Source: Candidatus Nanopelagicales bacterium (lineage in GTDB: Bacteria > Actinomycetota > Actinomycetes > S36-B12 > CAIYMF01). Taken from it: DNA of 64,000 nt. The notes under the pieces were generated by a model that searched no databases, was not told the DNA's origin, and saw only the letters and a program-made list of their open reading frames with translations. A program made the position numbers and the translations under genes. The stretch is taken from NCBI GenBank assembly GCA_017848795.1, contig JAFIHG010000011.1, positions 1 to 64,000 on the forward strand. Direction: 5' to 3'. Shown here piece after piece: positions 26,364 to 35,430 of this stretch (position 1 is its first letter; each line of letters begins with the position of its first letter).

Positions 26364-26921
26364 ATGGCCGAGCAGGCAACGGGAACGGACGACGTGGTCG
26401 ACTTCCTGACCATGCAGCACGAGCAGATCAAGAGTCTGTTCGCGCAGACTCTGGCGGCCCCGGGCGACGAACGGGGCAAACATTTCGGTGACCTCTGCGC
26501 GCTGCTCGCGGTCCACGAGACGGGGGAGGAGTTGGTCCTGCGCCCGGTCACCGAGAAGACCGCCGGATCCGCGGTGACCGATGCGCGCAACAAGGAGGAG
26601 AAGGAAGCGACAGAAGCTCTCGCGGAGCTGGAAAAGATGGATCCGGCCAGTGAAGACTTCCTGACCAAGTTGCGCAGCCTGCAGACCGACGTCGTCGACC
26701 ATGCCGAGAAGGAGGAGCACACCGAGTTCCCCACGCTGCGCGACCAGCGCACCGCGGAGGAGCGGGAGAAGATGGGCCGACGCCTGCGCTCGGTCGAGAA
26801 GATGGCACCGACCCACCCGCACCCCACCGCGGCCGGGTCGCCGGTCGCACAGGCGGTGACCGGGCCGTTCGCCGCCATCGTCGATCGCGTGAAGGACGCA
26901 CTGTCGAGCGACGGGGGATGA
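26364..26921 (+). CDS. hemerythrin HHE domain protein
   Basis: A 185-residue protein with the helical hemerythrin pattern: His19 (MQHEQIKSLF), His51 and Glu55 (AVHETGEELVL), then HAEKEEHTEFP with His113, acidic residues and His119. These could bind a non-haem diiron site for oxygen, NO or peroxide sensing. The C-terminus (MAPTHPHPTAAGSPVAQAV) is typical of actinobacterial members. The next gene, a GT2-HAD fusion, starts inside its stop codon (ATGA), an unexpected coupling. Confidence 0.9.
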   Translation: MAEQATGTDDVVDFLTMQHEQIKSLFAQTLAAPGDERGKHFGDLCALLAVHETGEELVLRPVTEKTAGSAVTDARNKEEKEATEALAELEKMDPASEDFLTKLRSLQTDVVDHAEKEEHTEFPTLRDQRTAEEREKMGRRLRSVEKMAPTHPHPTAAGSPVAQAVTGPFAAIVDRVKDALSSDGG

Positions 26922-28411
26922 GCCAGCCGCAGCCCACTGTCGCCGTCGTCATCCCGACCATCGGCCGACCCAGCCTGCACCACCTGCTGCAGGCACTCGC
27001 TGCGGACGGTCCGCGCGCCCAGTGTCTGATCGTCGTCGACGACCGCGTCGACCCGACTCCGCCGCTGTGCTTGCCATCCTTGTCCGTTCCTCACCGCGTC
27101 CTGCGATCCGGTGGACGTGGTCCGGCAGCTGCCCGCAACGTGGGCTGGCGGGCTGCACGTACCGAATGGATCAGCTTCCTCGACGACGACGTGCTGCCGC
27201 CCGCCGGCTGGTGGCGGGCGCTGCATCACGATCTGGCAGCCGCCGCAGACGCCGCGGGAACCCAGGCCCGGGTGACGGTGCCACTGCCGGGGTGGCGCTG
27301 GCCGACCGACTGGGAACGGTCCGTCGCCGGTCTTGCCCAGGCGCGGTGGATCACCGCCGACATGGCGTACCGGCGTGATGCGCTGCGGGCCGTCGGCGGT
27401 TTCGACGAGCGGTTCCGGCGGGCGTACCGGGAGGACTGCGACCTGGCGATCCGTCTGCAGGATCGCGGGTTTCGGCTCGTCCGCGGCTCCCGTACGATCT
27501 CCCACCCGGTGCGTTCCGCGGATCCCTGGGTCAGCGTCAGGCTGCAGGTCGGCAACGCCGACGACGCCCTCATGCGGAGGTTGCACGGGCCGGCGTGGCG
27601 GGAGCGCGGCGATGCCGGACGGGGCCGATTGCCCAGCCACCTGGCCGTCACGGGAATGTTCGCCGCGGCGGCCGTCCTCGGAATCGCCGGGCGCCGCAGG
27701 ATCGCGGGCCTGCTGGGCGCGCTCGCTGCCGCGGAGACCGCACGCTTCGCTCGCGAGCGGATCCGGCCCGGACCGAGAACGGTCCGTGAGGTCGCGACCA
27801 TGCTCGCGACGAGTGTCGCGATCCCACCGCTCGCGACCTGGCACGCGCTTCGCGGCCGGATCCAGCACCGGCACGCGAAACCATGGCGCGGACTGCCCGA
27901 GGCCGTCCTCATCGACCGGGACGGCACGCTCGTCGAGGACGTCCCTTACAACGGCGACCCGGACGCAGTACGCCCGAGACCAACAGCGCACGAAGCAATA
28001 TCCGCGTTGCGGCAGGCCGGTGTCCCGGTCGCGGTCGTCACCAACCAGTCGGGAGTGGCGCGCGGTTCGTTGACTCCTGCCCAGGTCGAGGCGGTGAACG
28101 CCAGGATCGACCAGTTGTTGGGACCGTTCGCGTCCTGGCACGTCTGCCCGCACGGCCCCGACGACGGGTGCGAGTGCCGCAAGCCCAACCCCGGACTGCT
28201 CTTGCGCGCCTGCGAGCTGCTCGACGCGGATCCCGGCCGGAGCGTGATGATCGGCGACATCGGCTCCGACCTGTCGGCCGCAGCTGCCGCAGGCTGCACC
28301 GGCGTCCTCGTGCCGACGCCGGTGACGCTCCTCGAAGAGGTCCGCGCCGCGGAACGCGTCTACCCGGACCTGGCGGCTGCCGCCGGCGTGCTGCTGTCCG
28401 GCACGTGGTGA
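26918..28411 (+). CDS. GT2 glycosyltransferase fused to GmhB-like HAD phosphatase
   Basis: A 497-residue fusion. Residues 1-310 are a GT-A glycosyltransferase: VAVVIPTIGRPSL, RGPAAARNVGW, the FLDDDV metal motif (DDD 89-91), and REDCDLAIRLQDRGF near 171-185. Residues 328-497 are a HAD-IIIA phosphatase: DRDGTL (Asp333, Asp335), VTNQSGVARG, the zinc loop Cys410-His412-Cys418-Cys420, RKPNPG, and GDIGSD. That zinc loop is typical of GmhB, which removes a phosphate from D-glycero-D-manno-heptose 1,7-bisphosphate. GmhA and HldE are encoded downstream, so a complete heptose route can be inferred. Both domains appear intact. Confidence 0.9.
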   Translation: MSQPQPTVAVVIPTIGRPSLHHLLQALAADGPRAQCLIVVDDRVDPTPPLCLPSLSVPHRVLRSGGRGPAAARNVGWRAARTEWISFLDDDVLPPAGWWRALHHDLAAAADAAGTQARVTVPLPGWRWPTDWERSVAGLAQARWITADMAYRRDALRAVGGFDERFRRAYREDCDLAIRLQDRGFRLVRGSRTISHPVRSADPWVSVRLQVGNADDALMRRLHGPAWRERGDAGRGRLPSHLAVTGMFAAAAVLGIAGRRRIAGLLGALAAAETARFARERIRPGPRTVREVATMLATSVAIPPLATWHALRGRIQHRHAKPWRGLPEAVLIDRDGTLVEDVPYNGDPDAVRPRPTAHEAISALRQAGVPVAVVTNQSGVARGSLTPAQVEAVNARIDQLLGPFASWHVCPHGPDDGCECRKPNPGLLLRACELLDADPGRSVMIGDIGSDLSAAAAAGCTGVLVPTPVTLLEEVRAAERVYPDLAAAAGVLLSGTW

Positions 28412-28550
28412 GGGTGGGCGGAGTCGCTGTAGTCAGCGCGTAGCGCTCGGCTCACAGCGAGAAGCGCTTCGAGTGGCGGGGTGCCGAGGTTGCGCCTTTA
28501 CTTGCCGCACGGGTTGGAAAACGCAGCCCACTTCTGCGGGAAGGGCTTCG

Positions 28551-30230
28551 ATGCGGATCCTCGGGATCAACGCGTTGTTCCACGACCCCGCCGCTGCACT
28601 CGTCGTCGACGGACAGGTGGTGGCGGCGATCGAGGAGGAGCGCCTGAGCAGGCGCAAGCACGGCAAGCGTCCAGTGCCGTTCTCGGCGTGGGAGCTGCCG
28701 GAACTCGCGGCTGCGGCGTGCCTGCAGCGCGCAGGGCTCGAGCCGGGCCAGCTCGACCGGGTCGCCTACTCCTACGACCCGCGGCTCGCCGAACCTGCCG
28801 AGACGCTCGGCCTGCAGGATCCCTGGGACCCGCTGCGACAACGGTTCGCCCGGACGGCGCCCGGCTTCCTCGCGACTGCGTTGCCGGGCCTGGATCCCGC
28901 CGACGTCGACTTCGTCCCGCACCACGTCGCGCACGCCGCCAGCGCCGGGCTGGCCGGACCCGGTGCACGCCAGCGCTGCAGCGTGCTCGTGCTTGACGGG
29001 CGGGGAGAGGCGACGAGCCACCTCGCTGGTCGTTACCGGCGCGGAGAGCTGGAAGTGATGGCACGGCAACGGCTTCCGCACTCGTTGGGGCTCGCCTACG
29101 AGTCGCTCACGGAGCACCTGGGTTTCCTGCGCAGCAGCGACGAGTACAAGGTGATGGCGTTGGCGTCGTACGGCGAACCGCGCTTCCTTCCCGAGGTGCG
29201 CGCTGCGATCCGCTCCACCGGCGACGGCGGGTTCCGCACCGACCCGATCGACTGGAACCGGTTCGCCAAGCGAGTCCACGCAGGGGACGAACTCGCGCAG
29301 AGCCATGCCGATCTGGCCGCATCGGTGCAGCGCGCAGTCGAGGACACGGTGCTGTCGCTGGCGCGCTGGGTGCACGCCCACACGAAAGACCGGCTGCTGG
29401 TGCTCGCCGGCGGCGTCGCACTGAACTGCGTCGCCAACACCCGGATCCACGACGAGTCGCCATTCGACGAGGTGTGGGTCCAGCCCGCGGCAGGCGACGC
29501 CGGGACCGCGCTGGGCGCCGCGCTGCACGTGGCGACGGTCGGCGGCGACGAGTGCGCGCCGATGCCCGATGCCGCCCTCGGCCGGGACTGGACCGACGCC
29601 GAGCTCGAGGCCGAGCTGGTGCGAACCCGCACCGCGTACGAGCGGCCGGACGACCTCGCCGAAACGGTGGCCGCGGCACTGTCCGCGAACCAGATCATCG
29701 CCTGGTTCCAAGGGCGCAGTGAGTACGGTCCGCGAGCGCTCGGGCAGCGGTCGCTGCTCGCGCATCCGGGGTACGCACAGAACCTGGAGCGGCTCAACGA
29801 GATCAAAGGACGCGAGCAGTTCCGCCCGGTCGCGCCGATGGTGCTCGCCGAACGTGCCGGCGACATCTTCGGTCGCGGACCACTGCCCTCGCCGTACATG
29901 CTCTTCGTGCACGACGTGGAACCGGCCTGGCGCGACCGGATTCCCGCGGTCGTCCATGTGGACGGGACCGCACGCGTGCAGACCGTCGAGCGTTCCCGGC
30001 AGCCGTTGCTGGCGGCGACCCTCGGCGCGTTCGAGCGCCGAACCGGGCTTCCCGTCCTGGTCAACACCAGCCTCAACACTGCAGGCCGACCGATGGTCGA
30101 CAGTCCGCGCGATGCGCTGGAGTGCTTCGGGTCCGCGCCGGTCGACGTGCTCGTGCTCGGCCCGTTCGTGGTCCGCCGCTGCACGGGCCACCAGGTAGGG
30201 CTGCCAGGCGTTCCAGGGACGGCCGCATGA
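28551..30230 (+). CDS. carbamoyltransferase, NodU/CmcH/TobZ family
   Basis: A 559-residue two-domain enzyme that makes carbamoyl-AMP from carbamoyl phosphate and ATP in a Kae1-like domain and transfers the carbamoyl group to a sugar hydroxyl. Visible features are MRILGINALFHDPAAALV, the metal-binding HHVAHAASAG (His124, His125, His128), SSDEYKVMALASYG, and the C-terminal YGPRALGQRSLLAHP, REQFRPVAPMVL and NTSLNTAGRPMVDSP. Start is the ATG at 28551. The next gene overlaps by ATGA. The acceptor is probably a sugar of the glycan built by this cluster. Confidence 0.93.
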   Translation: MRILGINALFHDPAAALVVDGQVVAAIEEERLSRRKHGKRPVPFSAWELPELAAAACLQRAGLEPGQLDRVAYSYDPRLAEPAETLGLQDPWDPLRQRFARTAPGFLATALPGLDPADVDFVPHHVAHAASAGLAGPGARQRCSVLVLDGRGEATSHLAGRYRRGELEVMARQRLPHSLGLAYESLTEHLGFLRSSDEYKVMALASYGEPRFLPEVRAAIRSTGDGGFRTDPIDWNRFAKRVHAGDELAQSHADLAASVQRAVEDTVLSLARWVHAHTKDRLLVLAGGVALNCVANTRIHDESPFDEVWVQPAAGDAGTALGAALHVATVGGDECAPMPDAALGRDWTDAELEAELVRTRTAYERPDDLAETVAAALSANQIIAWFQGRSEYGPRALGQRSLLAHPGYAQNLERLNEIKGREQFRPVAPMVLAERAGDIFGRGPLPSPYMLFVHDVEPAWRDRIPAVVHVDGTARVQTVERSRQPLLAATLGAFERRTGLPVLVNTSLNTAGRPMVDSPRDALECFGSAPVDVLVLGPFVVRRCTGHQVGLPGVPGTAA

Positions 30231-31249
30231 GCCGGCGCGTGCTGGTGGTGCGACTGGACAGCGCCGGCGACGTGCTGCTGACCAGTCCGGCCGTCCGGGC
30301 CATCGCGGCCCGTGCGGAAGTCGCCTTCCTGGCCGGCCCGTTGGGCACCGAGGCCGCCCGCTTGTTGCCCGGTGTCGGGCAGGTGCTCACCTGGAACTGC
30401 CCCTGGGTGGTGCGCGACCCGGACCCGGTGACGGCGTCCGACGTGCTCGACGTGGCGGCGCTGGTGCGGTCCAGCGAGGTCGACGAGGCGCTGATCTTCA
30501 CGTCGTTCCATCAGAGCCCGCTACCGACTGCGCTCGTCCTGCGGATGGCGGGGGTGGCGCAGATCGGCGCCACCAGCGTGGACTACCCCGGCGCGCTGCT
30601 CGACCTGCGTCACCGGCCGGAGCCCGGTGGGCACGAGGTGGACCGCAACCTCGCGCTCGCGGCTGCGGCCGGGTTCGCCTGGCCCGACGCGGACCCGCCG
30701 CGCCTGGCGGTGCGTCAACCACTGCCCGACGTACTGGCGCGTACCGGCCCGGGCCGCTACGTCGTGGTCCATCCCGGGGCGTCGGCGCCCGCGCGCACCT
30801 GGACCCCGCGGAGCTGGCGGCGCGCGGTACGTGCCTTGGCGGACAACGGCTTCCGGGTGGTCGTCACCGGGTCCGCAGGAGAACGGGCACTGTGCCAGGA
30901 AGTGGCGGCGCATGCGGCACGTGACCTGTCGGGACGTACCACGCTCGCCGAGACCGCTGCCGTCCTGCAGGGGGCCGATGCCGTCGTCGTCGGCAACACC
31001 GGGCCCGCACACCTGGCCGCCGCCGTCGGTACGCCCGTCGTGTCCTTGTTCGCGCCCACCGTCCCGGCCGAGTCGTGGGCGCCGTACGGCGTGCGCTCCG
31101 TGCTGCTGGGCGACCAGCAGGCCGCGTGCCGTGGATCGCGCGCGGTGCGGTGTCCGGAACCGGGCCATCCGTGCTTGGAATCGGTGAGCGCCGACGATGT
31201 CGTCGCCTGTGTGGAGAAGCTGGTCGGGGGGCTGTCGTGCGTGTCCTGA
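30227..31249 (+). CDS. GT9 glycosyltransferase (heptosyltransferase-like)
   Basis: A 340-residue GT-B enzyme of the ADP-heptose:LPS heptosyltransferase family. The N-terminus is VLVVRLDSAGDVLLTSPAVRA, the C-terminal donor domain begins VVVHPGASAPARTWTP, and the donor-site loop is [17 protein letters not shown]. In Gram-negatives GT9 enzymes transfer heptose to inner-core LPS; here the acceptor must differ. Translationally coupled on both sides (ATGA upstream; 13-bp overlap downstream). Confidence 0.92.
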   Translation: MSRRVLVVRLDSAGDVLLTSPAVRAIAARAEVAFLAGPLGTEAARLLPGVGQVLTWNCPWVVRDPDPVTASDVLDVAALVRSSEVDEALIFTSFHQSPLPTALVLRMAGVAQIGATSVDYPGALLDLRHRPEPGGHEVDRNLALAAAAGFAWPDADPPRLAVRQPLPDVLARTGPGRYVVVHPGASAPARTWTPRSWRRAVRALADNGFRVVVTGSAGERALCQEVAAHAARDLSGRTTLAETAAVLQGADAVVVGNTGPAHLAAAVGTPVVSLFAPTVPAESWAPYGVRSVLLGDQQAACRGSRAVRCPEPGHPCLESVSADDVVACVEKLVGGLSCVS

Positions 31250-32202
31250 TGTGGCACGTGCACGGCTCGTGGACGACGTCGTTCGTCCAGGGCCGGCACG
31301 AGGTCGTGCTTCCGGTCCTGCCCGATCGCGGTCCGGACGGGCGGGGGCGTGCCACGACCTGGGACTGGCCGGACCGTGTCGTCGAACTGCCTCCCGAACA
31401 GCTCGCCGACGCAGGCATCGACGTCGTACTGCTGCAACGGCCGCAGGAGTTCGACCTTGCGGCGCAGTGGTTGCGCCGGCGCCCCGGAGCGGACGTGCCG
31501 GCCGTGTACGTGGAGCACGATCTGCCGCGCCGTGAGGTGCCGTACCTGCCCCATCACGTCGCCGACCGGCCCGATGTCACGTTGGTGCACGTCACGCACG
31601 TCGGCGCGGCGCTGTGGGACAACGGACGGGCCCGGACACGGGTGATCGAGCACGGCATCGTCGATCCCGGCGCGCGCTGGACCGGGGAGCTGGACCGCGC
31701 AGCCGTTGTCGTGAACGAACCGGTCCGGCGGGCGCGCTTGGCGGGCACGGACCTGCTCCCGCGGCTGATTCCCGCGGACGTGGGCCTCGACCTGTTCGGG
31801 ATGCAGGCCAGTGCCGCCCGTGAACTGCCCTGGTGGCCGGCGGGGAACGGCACCTTCGACGACCTGCCGCAGGACCGACTCCATGCGCAGTTGGGCAAGC
31901 GGCGCGTCTACGTGCATCCCTACCGCTGGACCTCGCTCGGGCTGTCGCTGCTCGAGGCGATGCATCTCGGCATGCCGATCGTGGCGCTCGGTGCCAGCGA
32001 GACCTGGCGAGCGGTCCCGGCCGAGGCCGGCCTGGTGTCGAGCGACCCCGACGAGTGCCGCGCCGCCGTCCGGTACTTCGCCCACGAACATGAGGCGGCG
32101 GCGGTAGCCGGCAAGGCCGCCCGCGCCGCCGCGCTCGAACGCTACGGACTCGAGCGGTTCCTGACGCGATGGGACCAGCTGCTCCTGGAGGTGACGCAGT
32201 GA
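31237..32202 (+). CDS. glycosyltransferase, GT4-like C-terminal domain
   Basis: A 321-residue protein starting at GTG 31237, with GGGGGG 5-10 nt upstream and overlapping the GT9 gene by 13 bp. The N-terminus VRVLMWHVHGSWTTSFVQG is common in actinobacterial cluster glycosyltransferases. The C-terminal half shows the donor-binding pattern YVHPYRWTSLGLSLLEAM followed by GMPIVALG. Donor and acceptor are unknown. The following gene begins within its stop (GTGA). Confidence 0.85.
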   Translation: MRVLMWHVHGSWTTSFVQGRHEVVLPVLPDRGPDGRGRATTWDWPDRVVELPPEQLADAGIDVVLLQRPQEFDLAAQWLRRRPGADVPAVYVEHDLPRREVPYLPHHVADRPDVTLVHVTHVGAALWDNGRARTRVIEHGIVDPGARWTGELDRAAVVVNEPVRRARLAGTDLLPRLIPADVGLDLFGMQASAARELPWWPAGNGTFDDLPQDRLHAQLGKRRVYVHPYRWTSLGLSLLEAMHLGMPIVALGASETWRAVPAEAGLVSSDPDECRAAVRYFAHEHEAAAVAGKAARAAALERYGLERFLTRWDQLLLEVTQ

Positions 32203-33428
32203 GGATCGCGATGGTGTCGGAGCACGCGAACCCGCTGGCGGCGATCGGTGGAGTGGACGCGGGTGGGCAGAACGTCCACGTCGCCGCACTGGCCGCTGCA
32301 CTCGTACGCCGCGGGCATGGTGTGACCGTCTTCACCCGCCGCGACCGCGCCGACCAGTCCACCGTCGTACTGACCGACGACGGCTACCGCGTGCACCACC
32401 TCAGCGCCGGTCCGGCCGCAGAGGTGCCCAAGGACGAGCTGCTGCCGTACGTGCCCCAGCTCGCGCGCGGCCTCACCGACGCCCTTCGCGCGGAGCCGTT
32501 CGACGTTGTCCACGCACACTTCTGGATGAGCGGACTGGTCGCGACGGCAGCGGTACGGGAGGTCGCGGACAGCGGCGGCCCGGAGGTGCCGGTCGTGCAG
32601 ACGTTCCACGCGCTCGGGTCGGTGAAGCGCCGCCACCAGCGCGAACGCGACACCAGTCCGCCGGGACGGGTGACGCTCGAGCGACGGCTGTGCCGCGATG
32701 TCGACCACGTCATCGCCACGTGCAGCGACGAGGTGCACGAACTCGCCGCGCTCGGCCTGCCGCGGTCCAAGGCGTCGGTCGTGCCGTGCGGCGTTGATAC
32801 GACGCGGTTCCGCCCGGAGGGAGCGGTCGCGGCGCGGCCTGCAGCACCGCGGATCCTGTCGATCGGACGCCTGGTCGAGCGCAAGGGCGTTGAGGACGTC
32901 ATCCGCGCGATGCCGTACGTGCCCGGAGCCGAGCTCGCCATCGCGGGTGGTCCGGCGCGGGAGGCGCTGCACGTGGATCCCGAGGCGTGCCGGCTGGCGG
33001 ACGTTGCCGGTCGGTTGGGCGTCGCTGATCGGGTCACCCTCCTCGGCGCGGTGGCGCGCGAGGACGTGCCGCCGCTGCTGCGTTCCGCGGACATCGTTGT
33101 CGCCACCCCGTGGTACGAGCCGTTCGGCATCGTGCCGCTCGAGGCGATGGCCTGCGGGCGTCCGGTCGTGGCCTCGGCCGTCGGCGGCCTCACCGACACG
33201 GTCTCCGACGGCGAGACCGGCATCCTCGTCGCGCCGCGCGATGCTGCGGCGATCGGGGGCGCGTTGCAGCGCCTGCTCGGGGACCCCGCGCTGTGCGTCC
33301 GGCTCGGGCAGGGCGGCCGGGCGCGGGTGCTGGCCCGCTACCGCTGGGACCACGTCGCCGAGGCCAGTGAAGCGGTCTACCTCGCGCTCACCGCGCGGCG
33401 GCTGAGCAGGACGGGGACGACGTCATGA
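32199..33428 (+). CDS. GT4 family glycosyltransferase
   Basis: A 409-residue GT-B enzyme. The acceptor domain opens with MVSEHANPLAAIGG and GGQNVHVAALAAALVRRGH; the donor domain has ILSIGRLVERKGVEDVI and the retaining-enzyme E-x7-E region YEPFGIVPLEAMACG. The GGQNV loop is shared with MshA and sucrose-phosphate synthase-like enzymes. It overlaps neighbours at both ends (GTGA, ATGA). It could add the first sugar of the glycan, but this is inference. Confidence 0.92.
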   Translation: MRIAMVSEHANPLAAIGGVDAGGQNVHVAALAAALVRRGHGVTVFTRRDRADQSTVVLTDDGYRVHHLSAGPAAEVPKDELLPYVPQLARGLTDALRAEPFDVVHAHFWMSGLVATAAVREVADSGGPEVPVVQTFHALGSVKRRHQRERDTSPPGRVTLERRLCRDVDHVIATCSDEVHELAALGLPRSKASVVPCGVDTTRFRPEGAVAARPAAPRILSIGRLVERKGVEDVIRAMPYVPGAELAIAGGPAREALHVDPEACRLADVAGRLGVADRVTLLGAVAREDVPPLLRSADIVVATPWYEPFGIVPLEAMACGRPVVASAVGGLTDTVSDGETGILVAPRDAAAIGGALQRLLGDPALCVRLGQGGRARVLARYRWDHVAEASEAVYLALTARRLSRTGTTS

Positions 33429-34030
33429 GCACCGCGGCACACCGGCACCTGCACGAGATCAGCGACGCCCTCGATCGGTTCGCCCCGCAGGCCGAGCTGG
33501 CATCGGCGTGGGGTCGGACGCTGGGTCCGGTGCTGCTCGACGGGGGCCGACTGCTCGCCGCGGGCAACGGCGGCAGCGCTGCCCAGGCGCAGCATCTGAC
33601 GGCCGAGCTCGTCGGGCGTTTCGAAAGTGAACGGCGAGCGCTGTCCGCGGTGTGCCTCACCAGCGAGACGTCGACCCTCACCGCGCTCATCAACGACTAC
33701 CCGTCCGACCAGCTGTATGCCCGCCAGGTCGCCGCGCACGGACGCCCCGGTGATGTGTGCGTGCTGCTGTCCACCAGCGGACGCAGCCGGAACATCCTGG
33801 CGGCAGCGGAGCAGGCGCGCCGGAGCGGGCTGCTGGTGTGGGCGCTGACCGGGTCGCTGCCGAACCCGTTGGCGTCGGCGGCCCACGAGGTCATCGCCGT
33901 ACCGGCCGCGCGGACCAGCACGGTGCAGGAACTGCACCTTGTCGCGCTGCACGTGATGTGTGCCGGCGTCGACGAGGTCGTCCGGTCGGCCGCGCCGGCC
34001 CCCGTCGCGGGTGAGCTGGTCGCTCCATGA
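33425..34030 (+). CDS. gmhA: phosphoheptose isomerase (sedoheptulose 7-phosphate isomerase)
   Basis: A 201-residue SIS-domain protein. GNGGSAA (48-54 region) binds phosphate. His57, Glu61, Gln168 and His176 sit at the same spacings as the E. coli GmhA zinc and catalytic set His61, Glu65, Gln172, His180. Other family segments are LTALINDYPSD and LLSTSGRSRNIL. GmhA converts sedoheptulose 7-phosphate to D-glycero-D-manno-heptose 7-phosphate, the first committed step to NDP-heptose. Coupled by ATGA overlaps to the GT4 and HldE genes. Confidence 0.92.
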   Translation: MSTAAHRHLHEISDALDRFAPQAELASAWGRTLGPVLLDGGRLLAAGNGGSAAQAQHLTAELVGRFESERRALSAVCLTSETSTLTALINDYPSDQLYARQVAAHGRPGDVCVLLSTSGRSRNILAAAEQARRSGLLVWALTGSLPNPLASAAHEVIAVPAARTSTVQELHLVALHVMCAGVDEVVRSAAPAPVAGELVAP

Positions 34031-35430
34031 GGCGCACTTCCACTGCACCGGTCGTCGTGGTCGGCGACGCGCTGCTCGACATCGACCTGCTCGGCACGGC
34101 AGAGCGGATCTGCCCTGACGCGCCCGTGCCGGTCGTCGAGGTCGCCGGTCGGCGGACCCGGCCCGGGGGCGCGGCGCTGGCCGCCGTGCTCGCCGCCCGG
34201 CTCTCCGACCGGCCGGTGGTGCTGCTGTGCCCGATCGCTGGGGACGACGCCGGAAACACGTTGCGGGAGCTCGTATCCGAGGACGTCGAGCTGGTCTCGC
34301 TGCCGGCGTACGGCAGCACAGCGGTCAAGACGCGGGTGCGTGTCGGCGACAGCTCGGTGGTACGGCTGGACTCCGGCTGTGGCGCTTCGGCACGCGGCGG
34401 TCTGACGGTCGAGCAGCGGGCGCTGCTGGAGTCGGCCGCAGTCGTCCTGGTCAGCGATTACGGCAACGGCACCAGCGCGTCTCCCGAGCTCCGGGCACAG
34501 CTCGGCGGACGCAGAGCACCCGTCGTCTGGGACCCGCATCCGCGGGGTTCGGAGCCTGTCGCCGGTGCGCGGCTGGTCACGCCCAATGCCCGGGAGGCGT
34601 TGACCCTGCTCGGTGAAGCGGCGCCCGGGGCGCATCTCGCCGACCTGGCCGAGGTCGGGCGGCGGCTGGCCGAACGGTGGCGTGCCGGTGCGGTCGCAGT
34701 GACCTCCGGTGCGTCCGGGGTCGCGTTGACCTTCGGGGCCGGCGCCCCGCTGCTGGTGCCGGCCGACCCGGTCGCCGGGCGTGACGCCTGCGGCGCCGGG
34801 GACAGCTTCGCGGCGGCCGCCGCCGTTGCGCTCGCCGACGGCGCTCTGGTCAGCGAAGCGGTGCGTACGGCAGTCGCGACCGCATCCGCGTTCGTCGCGG
34901 CTGGTGGCGCAGGTGCCGTCGTGGCCCGCGACGAGGCGAGCCCGCCCCCTGGTCCGGAGGACTCGTTCGCCCGACGGTCCGTGCCGGGCCGCGGCACCGT
35001 CGTCGCCACCGGCGGCTGTTTCGACGTGCTGCACGCCGGTCACATCGCCACGTTGACCGGGGCGCGCAAGCTCGGGGACCGGCTCGTCGTGTGCGTCAAC
35101 TCCGATGCGTCCGTACGCCGTCTGAAGGGGGCCGGGCGACCGGTCGTGCCGATCGAGGACCGGGTGCGGGTGCTGCAGGCGCTCGAATGCGTCGACGAGG
35201 TCGTCGTTTTCGAGCAGGACACCCCGGACGAGGTCCTGGCGCGGCTGCGCCCGGACATCTGGGTCAAGGGCGGTGACTACGCCGGCGCGGAGTTGCCCGA
35301 GGCCGCGGTCCTCGCCAGGTGGGGAGGCCGGGCGGTGGTGCTGCCCTACCTTGCAGGCCGCTCCACCACCGCAATCGTCGACCGCCGGGATCGGCCGTCG
35401 GACATCGAACGAGCAGGAGATCGAGCATGA
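34027..35430 (+). CDS. hldE: bifunctional heptose-7-phosphate kinase / heptose-1-phosphate adenylyltransferase
   Basis: A 467-residue two-domain protein. Residues 1-300 are a PfkB/ribokinase-type kinase with VVGDALLDIDLLGTAERICP and the catalytic DACGAGDS (253-260). Residues 325-455 are a nucleotidyltransferase: GCFDVLHAGH (330-339, HxGH motif), VNSDASVRRLKG and KGGDY (414-418). This domain order and these motifs match HldE, which makes heptose 1,7-bisphosphate and later ADP-heptose. The intervening phosphatase step can be supplied by the HAD domain at 26918. ADP rather than GDP as product is inferred from the RfaE-type fusion. Confidence 0.92.
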   Translation: MRRTSTAPVVVVGDALLDIDLLGTAERICPDAPVPVVEVAGRRTRPGGAALAAVLAARLSDRPVVLLCPIAGDDAGNTLRELVSEDVELVSLPAYGSTAVKTRVRVGDSSVVRLDSGCGASARGGLTVEQRALLESAAVVLVSDYGNGTSASPELRAQLGGRRAPVVWDPHPRGSEPVAGARLVTPNAREALTLLGEAAPGAHLADLAEVGRRLAERWRAGAVAVTSGASGVALTFGAGAPLLVPADPVAGRDACGAGDSFAAAAAVALADGALVSEAVRTAVATASAFVAAGGAGAVVARDEASPPPGPEDSFARRSVPGRGTVVATGGCFDVLHAGHIATLTGARKLGDRLVVCVNSDASVRRLKGAGRPVVPIEDRVRVLQALECVDEVVVFEQDTPDEVLARLRPDIWVKGGDYAGAELPEAAVLARWGGRAVVLPYLAGRSTTAIVDRRDRPSDIERAGDRA

